Shown piece after piece: positions 17,442-26,720 of a DNA stretch of 64,000 nucleotides (position 1 is the stretch's first letter; each line of letters starts with the position of its first letter). Made by a program: the position numbers and the translations under genes. Below the pieces are notes generated by a model. It made no database searches. It had not been told where the DNA came from and worked only from the letters and a program-made list of their open reading frames with translations. The DNA comes from Mameliella sp. CS4. Lineage in GTDB: Bacteria > Pseudomonadota > Alphaproteobacteria > Rhodobacterales > Rhodobacteraceae. The stretch is from the NCBI RefSeq assembly GCF_019392335.1, contig NZ_JAHXRQ010000020.1:1-64000 (forward strand). The letters run 5' to 3'.

Positions 17442-18029
17442 TCAGACGTCCATCTCGTTCCATCGGGCCTGGCAGTCCTTCATCAGCGCATGGACCTTTT
17501 CGGCCTCCGCGATGTGCTTGAACCCGGTTTCGACACATTGCGTGCTGTCGCCCTTCTGCACGACGCGGGTGTCAAAGATCACCGAGGGCGGTTCGGTCTT
17601 GTGCAACTCGATCTTGCGTCCCGGGTGCAGCCAGTAGTCCCGCAGCTTGCGCCCCTTGATCAATCCCACCGTGGCGATAAAGGCGCGGCGGTCGGTCAGC
17701 GTGTACCAAGTCCTTCGGTGCTTCCACCGAAGCGAGAGCAACCCAGCCCCCAGGAACACGACCAGCCCCCCGACTAAGGCCATGACGGGCATCAGCGCGC
17801 CCACACCCTGACCCGAGTCCAGCCAATCCGTCACCGGGGTGTACAGAAAGGCCGCGAAGATGAAGCCCAGCACCAGGAAGGTTCCGACCCCCTTGCCCTC
17901 CAGCCACTTCCCGGCGTCTGGCCGCCCTTGCCAAAGGATTTCTTCCCCCTCTTCGAGAATCCCGGTCCAGCCGTCACGCGCCGCCATGATCGCCTTGCCT
18001 TCCTCCGCCATTGGCACGGTCTGTTGCAT
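17442..18029 (-). CDS. membrane protein with PH-like domain
   Basis: A 195-residue protein. The soluble start (GEEILWQGRPD) is the usual opening of bacterial PH-domain membrane proteins, followed by two membrane segments (VGTFLVLGFIFAAFLYTP and LMPVMALVGGLVVFLGAGLL) and then YTLTDRRAFIATVGLIKGRK, the conserved bPH core. No specific function. ATG 18029 was chosen; in-frame sequence upstream to 18131 includes the ndk terminator and is not coding. It converges with the TfoX-like operon with a 12-base gap. Confidence 0.8.
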   Translation of the reverse strand: MQQTVPMAEEGKAIMAARDGWTGILEEGEEILWQGRPDAGKWLEGKGVGTFLVLGFIFAAFLYTPVTDWLDSGQGVGALMPVMALVGGLVVFLGAGLLSLRWKHRRTWYTLTDRRAFIATVGLIKGRKLRDYWLHPGRKIELHKTEPPSVIFDTRVVQKGDSTQCVETGFKHIAEAEKVHALMKDCQARWNEMDV

Positions 18030-18090
18030 GTCATCACCTCGGCCAGTGTGAGGATCCGTGCCCTCGGCGCAACCCGTCGCCCGCGAAAAC

Positions 18091-18127
18091 GAAAAATGCC
18101 GCCCCCGGAGCTCCCGGAGACGGCATC
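18091..18127 (-). terminator. rho-independent terminator of ndk
   Basis: On the minus strand, an ATGCCG arm, an inner CCGGGAG/CTCCGGG-like pairing and a CGGCAT arm are followed by TTTTTCG. It begins 24 bases after the ndk stop. Confidence 0.75.
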
Positions 18128-18151
18128 GCACTGTCAGATCTGCGTGACGGC

Positions 18152-18574
18152 TTAGCCGACCAGTTCGAGACCCGAGAAGAAGAAGGCGATCTCTTCCTTG
18201 GCGGTTTCCGGCGCGTCCGAGCCGTGGACCGAGTTTTCACCGACCGATTCCGCGAACTCGGCGCGGATGGTGCCCGGTGCGGCATCGGCGGGGTTGGTCG
18301 CGCCCATGACTTCACGGTTCTTCAGGATGGCGCCTTCGCCTTCCAGCACCTGCACGACCACCGGTTCGGAAGCCATGAATTCGCACAGCTCGTCGTAGAA
18401 CGGACGCTCGGCGTGCACGGCGTAGAACTGGCCGGCCTGCGCCTTGGTCAGCTGGATGCGCTTTTGCGCGATGATGCGCAGGCCCGCGTCTTCGAACTTG
18501 GCATTGATCTTGCCGGTCAGGTTGCGCTTGGTGGCGTCGGGCTTGATGATCGAAAGGGTGCGTTCGGTGGCCAT
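18152..18574 (-). CDS. ndk: nucleoside diphosphate kinase
   Basis: A 140-residue NDP kinase, which transfers gamma-phosphate between NTPs and NDPs through a phosphohistidine. The start [13 protein letters not shown], the [19 protein letters not shown] nucleotide-binding segment and the active-site His in [11 protein letters not shown] are all present. The length is standard. It is monocistronic, with its own terminator. Confidence 0.97.
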   Translation of the reverse strand: MATERTLSIIKPDATKRNLTGKINAKFEDAGLRIIAQKRIQLTKAQAGQFYAVHAERPFYDELCEFMASEPVVVQVLEGEGAILKNREVMGATNPADAAPGTIRAEFAESVGENSVHGSDAPETAKEEIAFFFSGLELVG

Positions 18575-18756
18575 GTCTGTCTTCCTCGCGTTTCGGGGCC
18601 GGTTCGCCCGGCCGAATTCTGCGCTGGCGCCTAGCACGCCCCCCGCATCTTGAAAAGCCCTGTCATGGATCTGCGGCCAAGGCGGACAGCGGCCTTGCAC
18701 AGCCCTCCCCAAGACGGGCTCTGGCTCCTTCCCGCAGCCTCTGCTACAGCCCCGCC

Positions 18757-20610
18757 ATGCTCAGGATCGACTGCATCTCCTATTCCGTCGAGGGCCGCCC
18801 GCTCTTCGAGGACGCCTCCGCCACCATCCCCGAGGGCCACAAGGTCGGCCTCGTCGGTCCCAACGGTGCGGGTAAGACAACGCTCTTTCGCCTGATCCGG
18901 GGCGAACTGACGCTGGACAATGGCGAAATCTCCCTGCCCAGCCGCGCCCGCATCGGCGGCGTCAGCCAGGAGGTCCCCTCGTCCGAGACCTCGCTGATCG
19001 ACACGGTGCTGGAGGCCGATACAGAACGCGCCTCCCTGATGGCCGAGGCGGAAACCGCCACCGACGCGCACCGTATCGCCGAGGTCCAGACCCGTCTGGC
19101 CGATATCGACGCCTGGAGCGCCGAGGCCCGCGCCTCGACCATCCTGCGCGGCCTAGGCTTTGACGACGCGCAGCAGAAACAACCCTGCTCTGCCTTTTCG
19201 GGCGGCTGGCGGATGCGCGTGGCGCTGGCGGGTGTGCTCTTTGCCCAGCCCGACTTGCTGCTGCTCGACGAACCGACGAACTACCTCGATCTCGAAGGCG
19301 CGCTCTGGCTCGAATCCTACCTGGCCAGATACCCGCACACGGTCATCGTGATTTCCCACGACCGGGGCCTTCTGAACCGCGCCGTGGGCAGCATCCTGCA
19401 CCTCGAGGACCGCAAGCTGACCTATTACGGCACGCCCTATGACGGCTTTGCCAAGCTGCGCGCTGAAAAACGCGCCCAGGCCGCCGCAATGGCGAAAAAG
19501 CAGGACCAGCGCCGCGCCCACCTGCAAAGCTTTGTCGACCGCTTCCGCGCCAAGGCGTCGAAGGCGAAACAGGCCCAGTCCCGCCTCAAGATGATCGAGC
19601 GCATGGACATGATCACCGCCCCCGAGGACGCCGCCAAGCGCGTCTTCACCTTTGCCCAGCCCGACGAGCTCTCGCCCCCGATCATAAACATCGAAGGCGG
19701 CGTGACCGGCTATGACGGCAAGCCGGTGCTCAGCCGCCTGAACCTGCGCATCGACCAGGACGACCGCATCGCCCTGCTGGGCAAGAACGGTCAGGGCAAG
19801 TCGACCCTGTCGAAACTGCTGTCCGACCGCCTGCCGCTGATGGACGGCCGGATGAGCCGTTCGTCCAAGCTGCGCATCGGCTATTTCGCCCAGCACCAGG
19901 TGGACGAACTGCACCTCGACGAAACGCCGATCCAGCACCTGCAACGGGAACGCCCCGGCACGCCACCCGCGAAACTGCGCGCGAAACTGGCCAGCTTCGG
20001 CCTGATGGCCGCGCAGGCGGAAACCGTGGTCGGGCGCCTGTCGGGCGGACAAAAGGCGCGACTCTCGCTGCTGCTGGCGACGCTGGACGCGCCGCACCTG
20101 CTGATCCTCGATGAACCGACCAACCACCTGGACATCGAAAGCCGCGAGGCGCTGGTCGAGGCGCTGACCGCCTATTCCGGCGCGGTGATCCTGGTCAGCC
20201 ACGACATGCACCTCTTGTCGATGGTGGCCGACCGGCTGTGGCTGGTGGGCGATGGCACCGTCAAACCCTACGAGGAAGATCTCGACACCTATCGCGCCAT
20301 GCTACTGTCGCGCGACACCCCTGCGAAACCGGCCAAGCCCGTCGAAAAGCCGAAACGCCCCTCGCGCGATCAGATCCTTGACCTGCGCGCCGAGGTCCGC
20401 AAATGCGAGGACCGGGTCGGCAAGCTGGAAGAGATGCGCGAGAAGCTGGCGAAAAAACTGGCGGATCCCACGCTCTACGAGGACAGCCGCCTGGGTGAGC
20501 TGGAGACCTGGAACAAGAAATACGCCGAGGTCATGGACGGGCTGCACAAGGCCGAGGGCCTCTGGGAAAAGGCGATCGAAAAGCTGGATACGGCGGAAAG
20601 CGCTGCTTAG
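18757..20610 (+). CDS. ABC-F family ATPase
   Basis: A 617-residue soluble protein with two ABC ATPase domains and no membrane segments. Domain 1: Walker [11 protein letters not shown], signature [12 protein letters not shown], Walker [13 protein letters not shown]. Domain 2: [33 protein letters not shown]. Between them is the ABC-F linker ([20 protein letters not shown] and following helix), and the C-terminus is a Lys-rich coiled coil ([10 protein letters not shown] onward). ABC-F proteins act on ribosomes; this resembles the Uup/YheS group common in alphaproteobacteria. A housekeeping translation factor is more likely than resistance. Confidence 0.93.
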   Translation: MLRIDCISYSVEGRPLFEDASATIPEGHKVGLVGPNGAGKTTLFRLIRGELTLDNGEISLPSRARIGGVSQEVPSSETSLIDTVLEADTERASLMAEAETATDAHRIAEVQTRLADIDAWSAEARASTILRGLGFDDAQQKQPCSAFSGGWRMRVALAGVLFAQPDLLLLDEPTNYLDLEGALWLESYLARYPHTVIVISHDRGLLNRAVGSILHLEDRKLTYYGTPYDGFAKLRAEKRAQAAAMAKKQDQRRAHLQSFVDRFRAKASKAKQAQSRLKMIERMDMITAPEDAAKRVFTFAQPDELSPPIINIEGGVTGYDGKPVLSRLNLRIDQDDRIALLGKNGQGKSTLSKLLSDRLPLMDGRMSRSSKLRIGYFAQHQVDELHLDETPIQHLQRERPGTPPAKLRAKLASFGLMAAQAETVVGRLSGGQKARLSLLLATLDAPHLLILDEPTNHLDIESREALVEALTAYSGAVILVSHDMHLLSMVADRLWLVGDGTVKPYEEDLDTYRAMLLSRDTPAKPAKPVEKPKRPSRDQILDLRAEVRKCEDRVGKLEEMREKLAKKLADPTLYEDSRLGELETWNKKYAEVMDGLHKAEGLWEKAIEKLDTAESAA

Positions 20611-20643
20611 CCATTTGCTGGTACCTTGTGGGGGAGCTTGCCA

Positions 20644-21567
20644 ATGGAATGCAGAATTCACCGCGTTGTCGGGAATGATTGTCACTGGACCCGTCCCAGT
20701 CCCGGTCGTTTTGGCAAAGACGGATTTGGTGATTATGTCAAACAGAACGGTTTTGGCCATGAGGATTGGAATTTCGATCTGAGTTTGGCGAGGGACGGCT
20801 TTCACTACGGGTATACTTCGGCCACGCCTCCGCGAGACCAGATCGGCAGGCCCCTTAACCTCGTTTTGGCGACCTGCGAGGGCAGGAAATGGCAAGCCGT
20901 CGGATGTTATCTCGGCGCACGATTCGTCGAAGGCGTCCGTCAAGATCCCGATGTCTTGGCCCGCAAACGTCAAGATGTCGAAGCGCTGCCAGGGTCTTCG
21001 CGTTTGACAGGCCCTGAAATCGAACAGGCGCTGACGGTCGAGCCTTTCCTGATCCGCGTTGCCACGAAAGACATCCGTATCTTCACACACCCTGTTCCGC
21101 TGCCAGATGTCATGATGCACAACAGGTGGCGTTTTCGGACCAGCTATCCGATGGATGAAGGCGAGTTTCAGGCAATCCTTGAAACAAGCGATTTGTATGA
21201 ACGCCAGAGGCCAAAAAGAAGTGATGATTCCGGGCTCTACGAGGAAGGGCAATTGCTCGAAGCCACACACCGACACCGCGAGCGAAATCAAAGGCTTGTC
21301 GCAGAATTTAAGAGGAGCCTTTCATCGTTCGACTGCTCCTGCTGCGGGTTCTCCTTCGGAGCCGCCTATGGCGAGATCGGCGAGGCCTACATAGAAGCCC
21401 ATCACACCAAGCGCGTTTCCGACATGAAGCCTGGCGAGAAAACCCGGGTCGAAGTCCTGGTCGCGGTTTGCGCCAATTGCCACCGCATGATTCACAGCAG
21501 GATTCCGATGCTTTCCCCCGACGACCTCAGGGCGATGGTCCTGAACCACACCCAACGCAACACCTGA
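20644..21567 (+). CDS. HNH endonuclease-domain protein (possible defence nuclease)
   Basis: A 307-residue protein with a C-terminal HNH nuclease of the McrA-like zinc type: a Cys pair at 231/234 (CSCCGF), YIEAHHTKRVSD at 249-260 with the catalytic His pair, and CANCHRMIH at 276-284. The N-terminal 130 residues (GFGDYVKQNGFGHEDWNF, DGFHYGYTS) resemble the leading domain of uncharacterised HNH proteins and may sense the target. Base composition is clearly less GC-rich than the neighbours, suggesting recent acquisition. ATG 20644 follows GGGGAG at 8 bases. It sits 33 bases after the ABC-F gene and converges with oleate hydratase (6-base gap). No methyltransferase partner is seen. Confidence 0.8.
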   Translation: MECRIHRVVGNDCHWTRPSPGRFGKDGFGDYVKQNGFGHEDWNFDLSLARDGFHYGYTSATPPRDQIGRPLNLVLATCEGRKWQAVGCYLGARFVEGVRQDPDVLARKRQDVEALPGSSRLTGPEIEQALTVEPFLIRVATKDIRIFTHPVPLPDVMMHNRWRFRTSYPMDEGEFQAILETSDLYERQRPKRSDDSGLYEEGQLLEATHRHRERNQRLVAEFKRSLSSFDCSCCGFSFGAAYGEIGEAYIEAHHTKRVSDMKPGEKTRVEVLVAVCANCHRMIHSRIPMLSPDDLRAMVLNHTQRNT

Positions 21568-21573
21568 CCGCCG

Positions 21574-23151
21574 TCAGCCCCCCATCAGCACCCGCGCTGC
21601 CCGGATCAGGACCATCGGATCCAGGTCCGTGCGCGCCACCGGCGGCGGCGGATCGGTGCGGCCCGTCAGCGCCGCCACCGCCGTCCGGGCCGAGCGCACC
21701 GAGTATTCCACCGTGAATACGCAATCGCGTGGCAATTCGCAGAACTGCCCGATCACCGCGAAATTCCGCGCGCCGGGCGGGCGCACATCAGGCCTGTCGC
21801 CGGTATGGCGCGGCATGAACTGGCTGGTGATGAAAGGCATCCGGCACACGCGCACCCGGGCATCGTCGAACCAGTGCCGCTGCGCCTCGGTCAGCCGCAA
21901 CTGGCCAGACATCTCCTGCAGGATCTCCTCGCCGCTACAGCGCCACATCGGTTTTTGAACGAAGTCGCCGTCGCGGTCGCCGCGCAGCCCATATCCCCAG
22001 AGCGTGTAGGTGCCGTGTTTCTGTCCCCGGAAATGCGGCTGGTGGAACAGCACGAAGGACAGGGTCCAGCCCGAGTCGGCAAAGGTTATCAGCCCGCCGG
22101 TCCCGGTCCGGTTGCCGGTGAAATCCTCCATGAATTCAAAGAAATCCGGACCGTCCAGCGTCACGGTAAAGGAATGCCAGGCCGTCTTGCCGGTATCGGT
22201 GCAAAAGGCCTCCGGCCGGCCCAGCCCCTCGTGCCGCGCCGCCAGGGCGCGCCAGAGCCGCCAGGCCCCGCCCTCTTGGTCGTCCAGCGAGGGCGCACTG
22301 CCCCGGTCCCCCAGCACCGAGGCATCGGTCATCGAGCCCAGCGTCATGTAGACCCGGTCGCTGTCCGAAACCGCGACCCGCACGCCATCGGCCAATACCA
22401 GCGCCGTCACCGCGCGGCCCTGCCGCGTGCCCTCGATCTCGACATCCGCCACTTGTTCCCCTGTCCGCACCGTCACACCCCGGTCACGCAGCCAGTCGAT
22501 GATCGGCGCGATCAGCGAGTCGTACTGGTTGTAGCGCGTGCGCAGGATGTCCTCGATCCGCGTGAACCCCGGGAAAAGATGGATGAATCGGCGCAGGTAT
22601 CGGCGCATCTCGCCTGCCGAATGCCAAGGCTGGAAGGAAAACATGGTCGACCACATCATCCAGAAGTTGCTGTCGAAGAACCCGGCTGAGAACCAGTCGT
22701 CGATCCGGCGTTCCCCTAACCCCGCCTCGCGGTGCAGTATCAGGCGGTTGATGTCGATGACACCCTCTGCGCTGAGCGTCAGTTCAAGCCTGTCCTCGGC
22801 CGGTTTGCCCCCGCGCACGAGGCGGCAGTTGGAAGACCCCGGCACCATGCGGTTGAAGGCCAGGATATCCTCGGTGACGCTGACCCTCGGGTCATCCGTC
22901 GAGGGGATACCGTCCAGCAGATCGAAGGTGCAGGCGAAATGCTCCTCGAACATGCGCCCACCGCGGATCAGGTAGCCCCCGGCGGCATCCCCCGCCCCGT
23001 CGAGCGAGCCGCCCGCCACGTCCAGCTGTTCGTAGATGCGGATATCCTTGCCGCTGACCCCGGCGTCGCGCAGCAGGAAAACCGCCACCGCGAGCCCCGC
23101 GATACCGCCGCCCATAATGTGATGCCGTGCCTCTTGCGTTCCGTCTGTCAT
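21574..23151 (-). CDS. oleate hydratase (FAD-dependent fatty-acid hydratase)
   Basis: A 525-residue member of the oleate hydratase (myosin-cross-reactive antigen) family, which adds water to the cis-9 double bond of oleate or palmitoleate to give 10-hydroxy fatty acids. An N-terminal Rossmann motif IMGGGIAGLAVAVFLLRDAG binds FAD. RGGRMFEEHFACTFDLL contains the conserved Glu of the active-site loop; WMMWSTMFSFQPWHSAGEM and MPFITSQFMPR are family signatures. The length is slightly below the usual 560-650. It is transcribed alone, divergent from the MarC gene. It is relevant to the fatty-acid oxygenation locus at 59-63.5 kb. Confidence 0.9.
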   Translation of the reverse strand: MTDGTQEARHHIMGGGIAGLAVAVFLLRDAGVSGKDIRIYEQLDVAGGSLDGAGDAAGGYLIRGGRMFEEHFACTFDLLDGIPSTDDPRVSVTEDILAFNRMVPGSSNCRLVRGGKPAEDRLELTLSAEGVIDINRLILHREAGLGERRIDDWFSAGFFDSNFWMMWSTMFSFQPWHSAGEMRRYLRRFIHLFPGFTRIEDILRTRYNQYDSLIAPIIDWLRDRGVTVRTGEQVADVEIEGTRQGRAVTALVLADGVRVAVSDSDRVYMTLGSMTDASVLGDRGSAPSLDDQEGGAWRLWRALAARHEGLGRPEAFCTDTGKTAWHSFTVTLDGPDFFEFMEDFTGNRTGTGGLITFADSGWTLSFVLFHQPHFRGQKHGTYTLWGYGLRGDRDGDFVQKPMWRCSGEEILQEMSGQLRLTEAQRHWFDDARVRVCRMPFITSQFMPRHTGDRPDVRPPGARNFAVIGQFCELPRDCVFTVEYSVRSARTAVAALTGRTDPPPPVARTDLDPMVLIRAARVLMGG

Positions 23152-23265
23152 CGCCGCACCTCCCCGATCCGTGGCCGCGATTTTAGGCGGGGCGGTCGCC
23201 GACCGCCTTGAGCCGGATCAACCGGGGGCTGGACAGGATCGCGCCCGGCGGGTAGCCCAGATCGC

Positions 23266-23886
23266 ATGGACACCGCCTTTCTCATCAGCGCCTTTGTCAC
23301 CGTCTTCGTGGTGATCGACCCCATCGGGCTGACGCCGATGTTCATCGCGCTGACCCAGGGGGCGGATGCGCAGCACCGGCGCGCGGTCGCCTATCGCGCC
23401 TGCATCATCGCCTTTGGCCTGCTGACGATCTTTGCCTTCCTCGGCGAGGCGGTGCTGGGCTTCATCGGGATTTCCATGCCCGCCTTCCGAATCGCGGGCG
23501 GCATCCTGCTGTTCATCACCGCGCTGGACATGCTGTTCGAGCGCCGTACCAAGCGGCGCGAGGACAAGGCCGACGAGGAAGAATTCCCCGACCCTTCGGT
23601 CTTTCCGCTTGCCATTCCCCTGATCGCCGGTCCAGGCGCCATCGCCTCTATGATCCTGCTGGCGGGCGCGGCAAAGGATGCGCTGGAGATGGCCGGGGTG
23701 TTGGGCGTCATGGCCGCCGTCCTGCTGCTGGTGCTGCTGCTGTTCCTGACCGCGGGCGTGATCGAACGTGCCTTGGGCCGTGTCGGGATCAACGTGGTCA
23801 CGCGCCTGCTGGGGATGCTGCTGGCCGCGCTGTCTGTGCAATTCGTGCTGGACGGTCTGCGCAATTTCGGGCTTGCCCCGGTCTGA
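23266..23886 (+). CDS. MarC family integral membrane protein
   Basis: A 206-residue protein with about six membrane segments. FLISAFVTVFVVIDPIGLTP is the MarC/YhgN N-terminal signature; AGGILLFITALDML and PLAIPLIAGPGAIASMILLA are the repeated half-motifs. The family is named for the mar locus but is not an established drug transporter; function unknown. The intergenic region to oleate hydratase (23152-23265) must carry both promoters. Confidence 0.88.
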   Translation: MDTAFLISAFVTVFVVIDPIGLTPMFIALTQGADAQHRRAVAYRACIIAFGLLTIFAFLGEAVLGFIGISMPAFRIAGGILLFITALDMLFERRTKRREDKADEEEFPDPSVFPLAIPLIAGPGAIASMILLAGAAKDALEMAGVLGVMAAVLLLVLLLFLTAGVIERALGRVGINVVTRLLGMLLAALSVQFVLDGLRNFGLAPV

Positions 23887-23945
23887 CCCTGTAACTTGGC
23901 CCCGGAATACCTATCTTTCTCGGGCAGACTCACCGGAGGCCAGCC

Positions 23946-24527
23946 ATGTCGGGCAACCAGATCGGAAATCTCATCTATCTTGTGTTGCTGGGCAGCGTGA
24001 TCGCGGGCTGGTTCTTTGTCCAGAACCGGAACAACCTGAACAAAACCCTGCAATACATGGCTGCCTGGGCGCTAATCTTTGTCGGCGTCGTTGCGATCTA
24101 CGGGCTCTGGCAGGACATCCGCCAGACCGTGCAGCCGCAACAGATGGTGACCGCCAGCGAGGGCCGGATCGAACTGCCCCGCGCGCCTGACGGGCATTAC
24201 TACATCAACCTTCAGGTCAACGGCGCCCCGGTGCGTTTCGTCGTCGATACCGGCGCAACCTCGATGGTGCTGACACAGGACGCGGCCCGGCGCGCGGGAA
24301 TAGACATGGACGGCCTGCATTTCCTGACAGAGGCGATGACCGCCAACGGCGTGGTGCGCACGGCACGGGTGACGCTGGACGAGGTGGCCCTTGGCCCCTT
24401 CACCGATAGCCGCGTGCCGGCCTATGTGAACGGCGGGGAAATGCAGAATTCTCTCTTGGGGATGAGCTATCTGAACCTGTACCACAGCCTTCAGATCACC
24501 GGCGGCAAACTGGTCCTGCAGCGTTAG
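23946..24527 (+). CDS. membrane-anchored retropepsin-like aspartic protease (TIGR02281)
   Basis: A 193-residue protein. Two N-terminal hydrophobic segments (IGNLIYLVLLGSVIAGWFFV and MAAWALIFVGVVAIYGLW) anchor a periplasmic clan-AA protease domain with the active-site sequence FVVDTGATSMVLT, the flap region, and SLLGMSYLNLYHSLQITGG, which is the family's second conserved block. Substrates are unknown, though alphaproteobacterial single-domain retropepsins are known. It is 59 bases after the MarC gene, probably in one transcript. Confidence 0.87.
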   Translation: MSGNQIGNLIYLVLLGSVIAGWFFVQNRNNLNKTLQYMAAWALIFVGVVAIYGLWQDIRQTVQPQQMVTASEGRIELPRAPDGHYYINLQVNGAPVRFVVDTGATSMVLTQDAARRAGIDMDGLHFLTEAMTANGVVRTARVTLDEVALGPFTDSRVPAYVNGGEMQNSLLGMSYLNLYHSLQITGGKLVLQR

Positions 24528-24533
24528 GCGCGC

Positions 24534-24992
24534 TCAGCTTTCGGCCTTCTTCTCCCAGCGGCCCGATTCCTCGGACCAGTACTGCGCCTTGCAGCCCGCG
24601 CCCGTCAGGCTGCGCCACTGGTCGCGGGCGCGTTGCAGTGCGGCCCCGTCGTGGCCGTCGAAGAGAACACAGACCCGGTCCAGGGCTGTGACCTCGTCCG
24701 GCGCCACCTCGGCCCCGTCGATGCACATCAGGCAGCCGGGGTCATTGGTGGCCTCGGCATCCAGCGTCAGCAGCACCGGTTGATCCGCGTCATGCGGACC
24801 GCCCGCCAGACCATGCGGCAGGAACCCTTCTTCCGGTCCCAGCCAGAGCTTCTGGTCCAGCCAGTCCATCCTTTGCGCCTGCGTGCCGCGCACAGAAACA
24901 CGCCAGCCGCGGGCCAGCGATTTTTCCAGCAAATCCGGCAGAACCGCCTCCAGCGGGCGGCGGGTCAGGTGATAGAAGAACGCCTCTCCCAT
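24534..24992 (-). CDS. holC: DNA polymerase III chi subunit
   Basis: A 152-residue chi subunit of the clamp-loader complex, which contacts SSB. The start FFYHLTRRPLEAVLPDLLEK and the Rossmann-like core with LLTLDAEATNDPGCLMCIDG and DRVCVLFDGHD fit HolC of alphaproteobacteria. ATG 24992 was chosen over an in-frame ATG at 25046 on homology. It lies downstream of pepA on the same strand (129 bases, containing a repeat copy), the order typical of this bacterial group. Confidence 0.88.
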   Translation of the reverse strand: MGEAFFYHLTRRPLEAVLPDLLEKSLARGWRVSVRGTQAQRMDWLDQKLWLGPEEGFLPHGLAGGPHDADQPVLLTLDAEATNDPGCLMCIDGAEVAPDEVTALDRVCVLFDGHDGAALQRARDQWRSLTGAGCKAQYWSEESGRWEKKAES

Positions 24993-25055
24993 GCGGGTGC
25001 TCCGGGTTGCGGACCGGAGGAAGGGGGCGCTGCCCCCGTCTGCCAAGGGCAGACT

Positions 25056-25085
25056 CCCCCGAAGTATTTTCGGCCCAAAGAAACA
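25056..25085 (+). repeat. dispersed intergenic repeat, copy B
   Basis: Reads CCCCCGAAGTATTTTCGG then CCCAAAGAAACA. It is preceded by an inverted repeat (GGGGGCGCTGCCCCC) and a second one (CTGCCAAGGGCAG). It is located between pepA and holC, in antisense orientation to both. Confidence 0.75.
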
Positions 25086-25121
25086 GCGCGCCCGTCAAAC
25101 AGGGACAGGCGCGCCACGCGT

Positions 25122-26585
25122 TCAGCTCTCGAAACGGTCACGCACCAGACGGTCGAGCGCCATCACGCCCCAGCCGGTCGCACCCTTGGGCGACAGATCC
25201 GTGTCCTTGCTGACCTGGGCCACGCCCGCAATGTCGAGGTGGATCCAGGGCGTACCCTCCTGGACAAACCGCTGCAGGAACTGCGCCGCGGTGATCGCAC
25301 CCGCCGGGCGGCCCCCGACGTTCTTGATGTCGGCCTTCTGGCTCTTCAGCATGTCGTCATAGGCCTGGCCCAGCGGCAGGCGCCAGGCCCCCTCGCCCTC
25401 TGTCGCCGCAGCCTTGAGGAAATCGCCCGCCAGCCCGTCGTCGTTGGAAAAGACGCCGGCGTTCTCGTTGCCCAGGGCAACGATGCAGGCGCCGGTCAGC
25501 GTGGCCAGGTCGATCATCGCCGCCGGTTTCTCGGCTTCCTGCGCGTGCCACATCACGTCGGCCAGCACCAGGCGGCCTTCGGCATCGGTGTTGATGACCT
25601 CGATCGTGTCGCCCTTCATCGAGGTGACGATGTCGCCGGGGCGCTGCGCCATGTGCGAGGGCATGTTCTCGACCAGGCCGACCATGCCGACCACATGCGC
25701 CTTGGCCTTGCGCAGCGCCAGCGCCTTCATCACGCCGGACACGGTGCCCGCACCGCCCATGTCCATCGTCATGTCCTCCATGCCCTGCGCGGGCTTGAGG
25801 CTGATGCCGCCGGTGTCAAAGACAACGCCCTTGCCGATCAGCGCCAGCGGCGCGCCCTCGGCCCCCTTCCAGCGCATGGTCACGACCTTGGACGGCATGG
25901 CAGAGCCCATGCCGACGCCCAGCAGCGCGCCCATCCCCAGCTTTTCCAGCTGGTCCTCCTCCAGCACCTCGACCTCCAGCCCGATTTCGCGCAGAGCCTC
26001 CAGCCGGGCGGCAAATTCGACGGTGGTCAGCACGTTGGCCGGTTCCGAGACCAGGTCGCGGGTAAAGGCGATGCCCTCGGCCACGGCGCGGGCGGCGACA
26101 AACGCGGCCTCGGCCTCATCGGGGGCCTTGACCATCATCAGCGCGGCAGCGGGCACCTCGGCGGGGGTGGCCTTGCGCGCGGTGAAGGCATAGCCACGCA
26201 GGGCCAGCCCCAATGCGATCTCCTCGGGCAGGCGCGTGACCTCGACAAGCGCGGTCAGCGCCGATTTGTCCGCCGCCTTGGCCATCGTGGCCCCGGCCTT
26301 GCGCGCCTCCACCACCGAGGGGCGGCGGGCCAGCTTGACGATCTCGACACCTTCGGCGGCCAGTCCGGCGGGCCAGGCCAGGCTCAGCGCCTCGCCGGCG
26401 GAAAGCTTGCCCCAGGCCTCGCTTTCGACCGCGCGCCCCAGCGCCCCCTTGGTCAGGCGGTTCAGGCGCCGCGCGCCGGGGCTGAGCGTGCCTTCGGGTG
26501 TGACGAGGACGGCAAGACGCCCCTCCGCCTGCTCGAGCCCGTCCAGGGCCACCTCGGCAAAGCTGATCGCGCGCAGATCGGTCAT
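25122..26585 (-). CDS. pepA: leucyl aminopeptidase (M17)
   Basis: A 487-residue M17 cytosolic aminopeptidase with two catalytic metals. The signature NTDAEGRLVLADVM is intact, as are GKGVVFDTGGISLKP (metal Lys/Asp) and MDMGGAGTV; the N-terminal domain is degenerate as usual. ATG 26585 was chosen because the upstream extension to 26753 runs into the promoter of lptF. In E. coli and relatives pepA also diverges from lptF and is followed by holC; that order is kept here. Confidence 0.96.
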   Translation of the reverse strand: MTDLRAISFAEVALDGLEQAEGRLAVLVTPEGTLSPGARRLNRLTKGALGRAVESEAWGKLSAGEALSLAWPAGLAAEGVEIVKLARRPSVVEARKAGATMAKAADKSALTALVEVTRLPEEIALGLALRGYAFTARKATPAEVPAAALMMVKAPDEAEAAFVAARAVAEGIAFTRDLVSEPANVLTTVEFAARLEALREIGLEVEVLEEDQLEKLGMGALLGVGMGSAMPSKVVTMRWKGAEGAPLALIGKGVVFDTGGISLKPAQGMEDMTMDMGGAGTVSGVMKALALRKAKAHVVGMVGLVENMPSHMAQRPGDIVTSMKGDTIEVINTDAEGRLVLADVMWHAQEAEKPAAMIDLATLTGACIVALGNENAGVFSNDDGLAGDFLKAAATEGEGAWRLPLGQAYDDMLKSQKADIKNVGGRPAGAITAAQFLQRFVQEGTPWIHLDIAGVAQVSKDTDLSPKGATGWGVMALDRLVRDRFES

Positions 26586-26720
26586 GGGTCGTTTTCTCCT
26601 GAGCTGAGTTCCGCCAAGAGAGGTAACGCCGCCCGCCCCGGTTGACCAGAGCCACCTTTCCCAATTCCGTACGATGGGGTAGCGTGCCGCCATTGGGACG
26701 GGTCTGGGGGGACCAAGCCT

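Noticed and set aside
24633-26645. 670-residue plus-strand frame opposite holC and pepA
   Set aside because: Antisense to two certain genes; rich in Gly/His/Gln repeats typical of complement frames.
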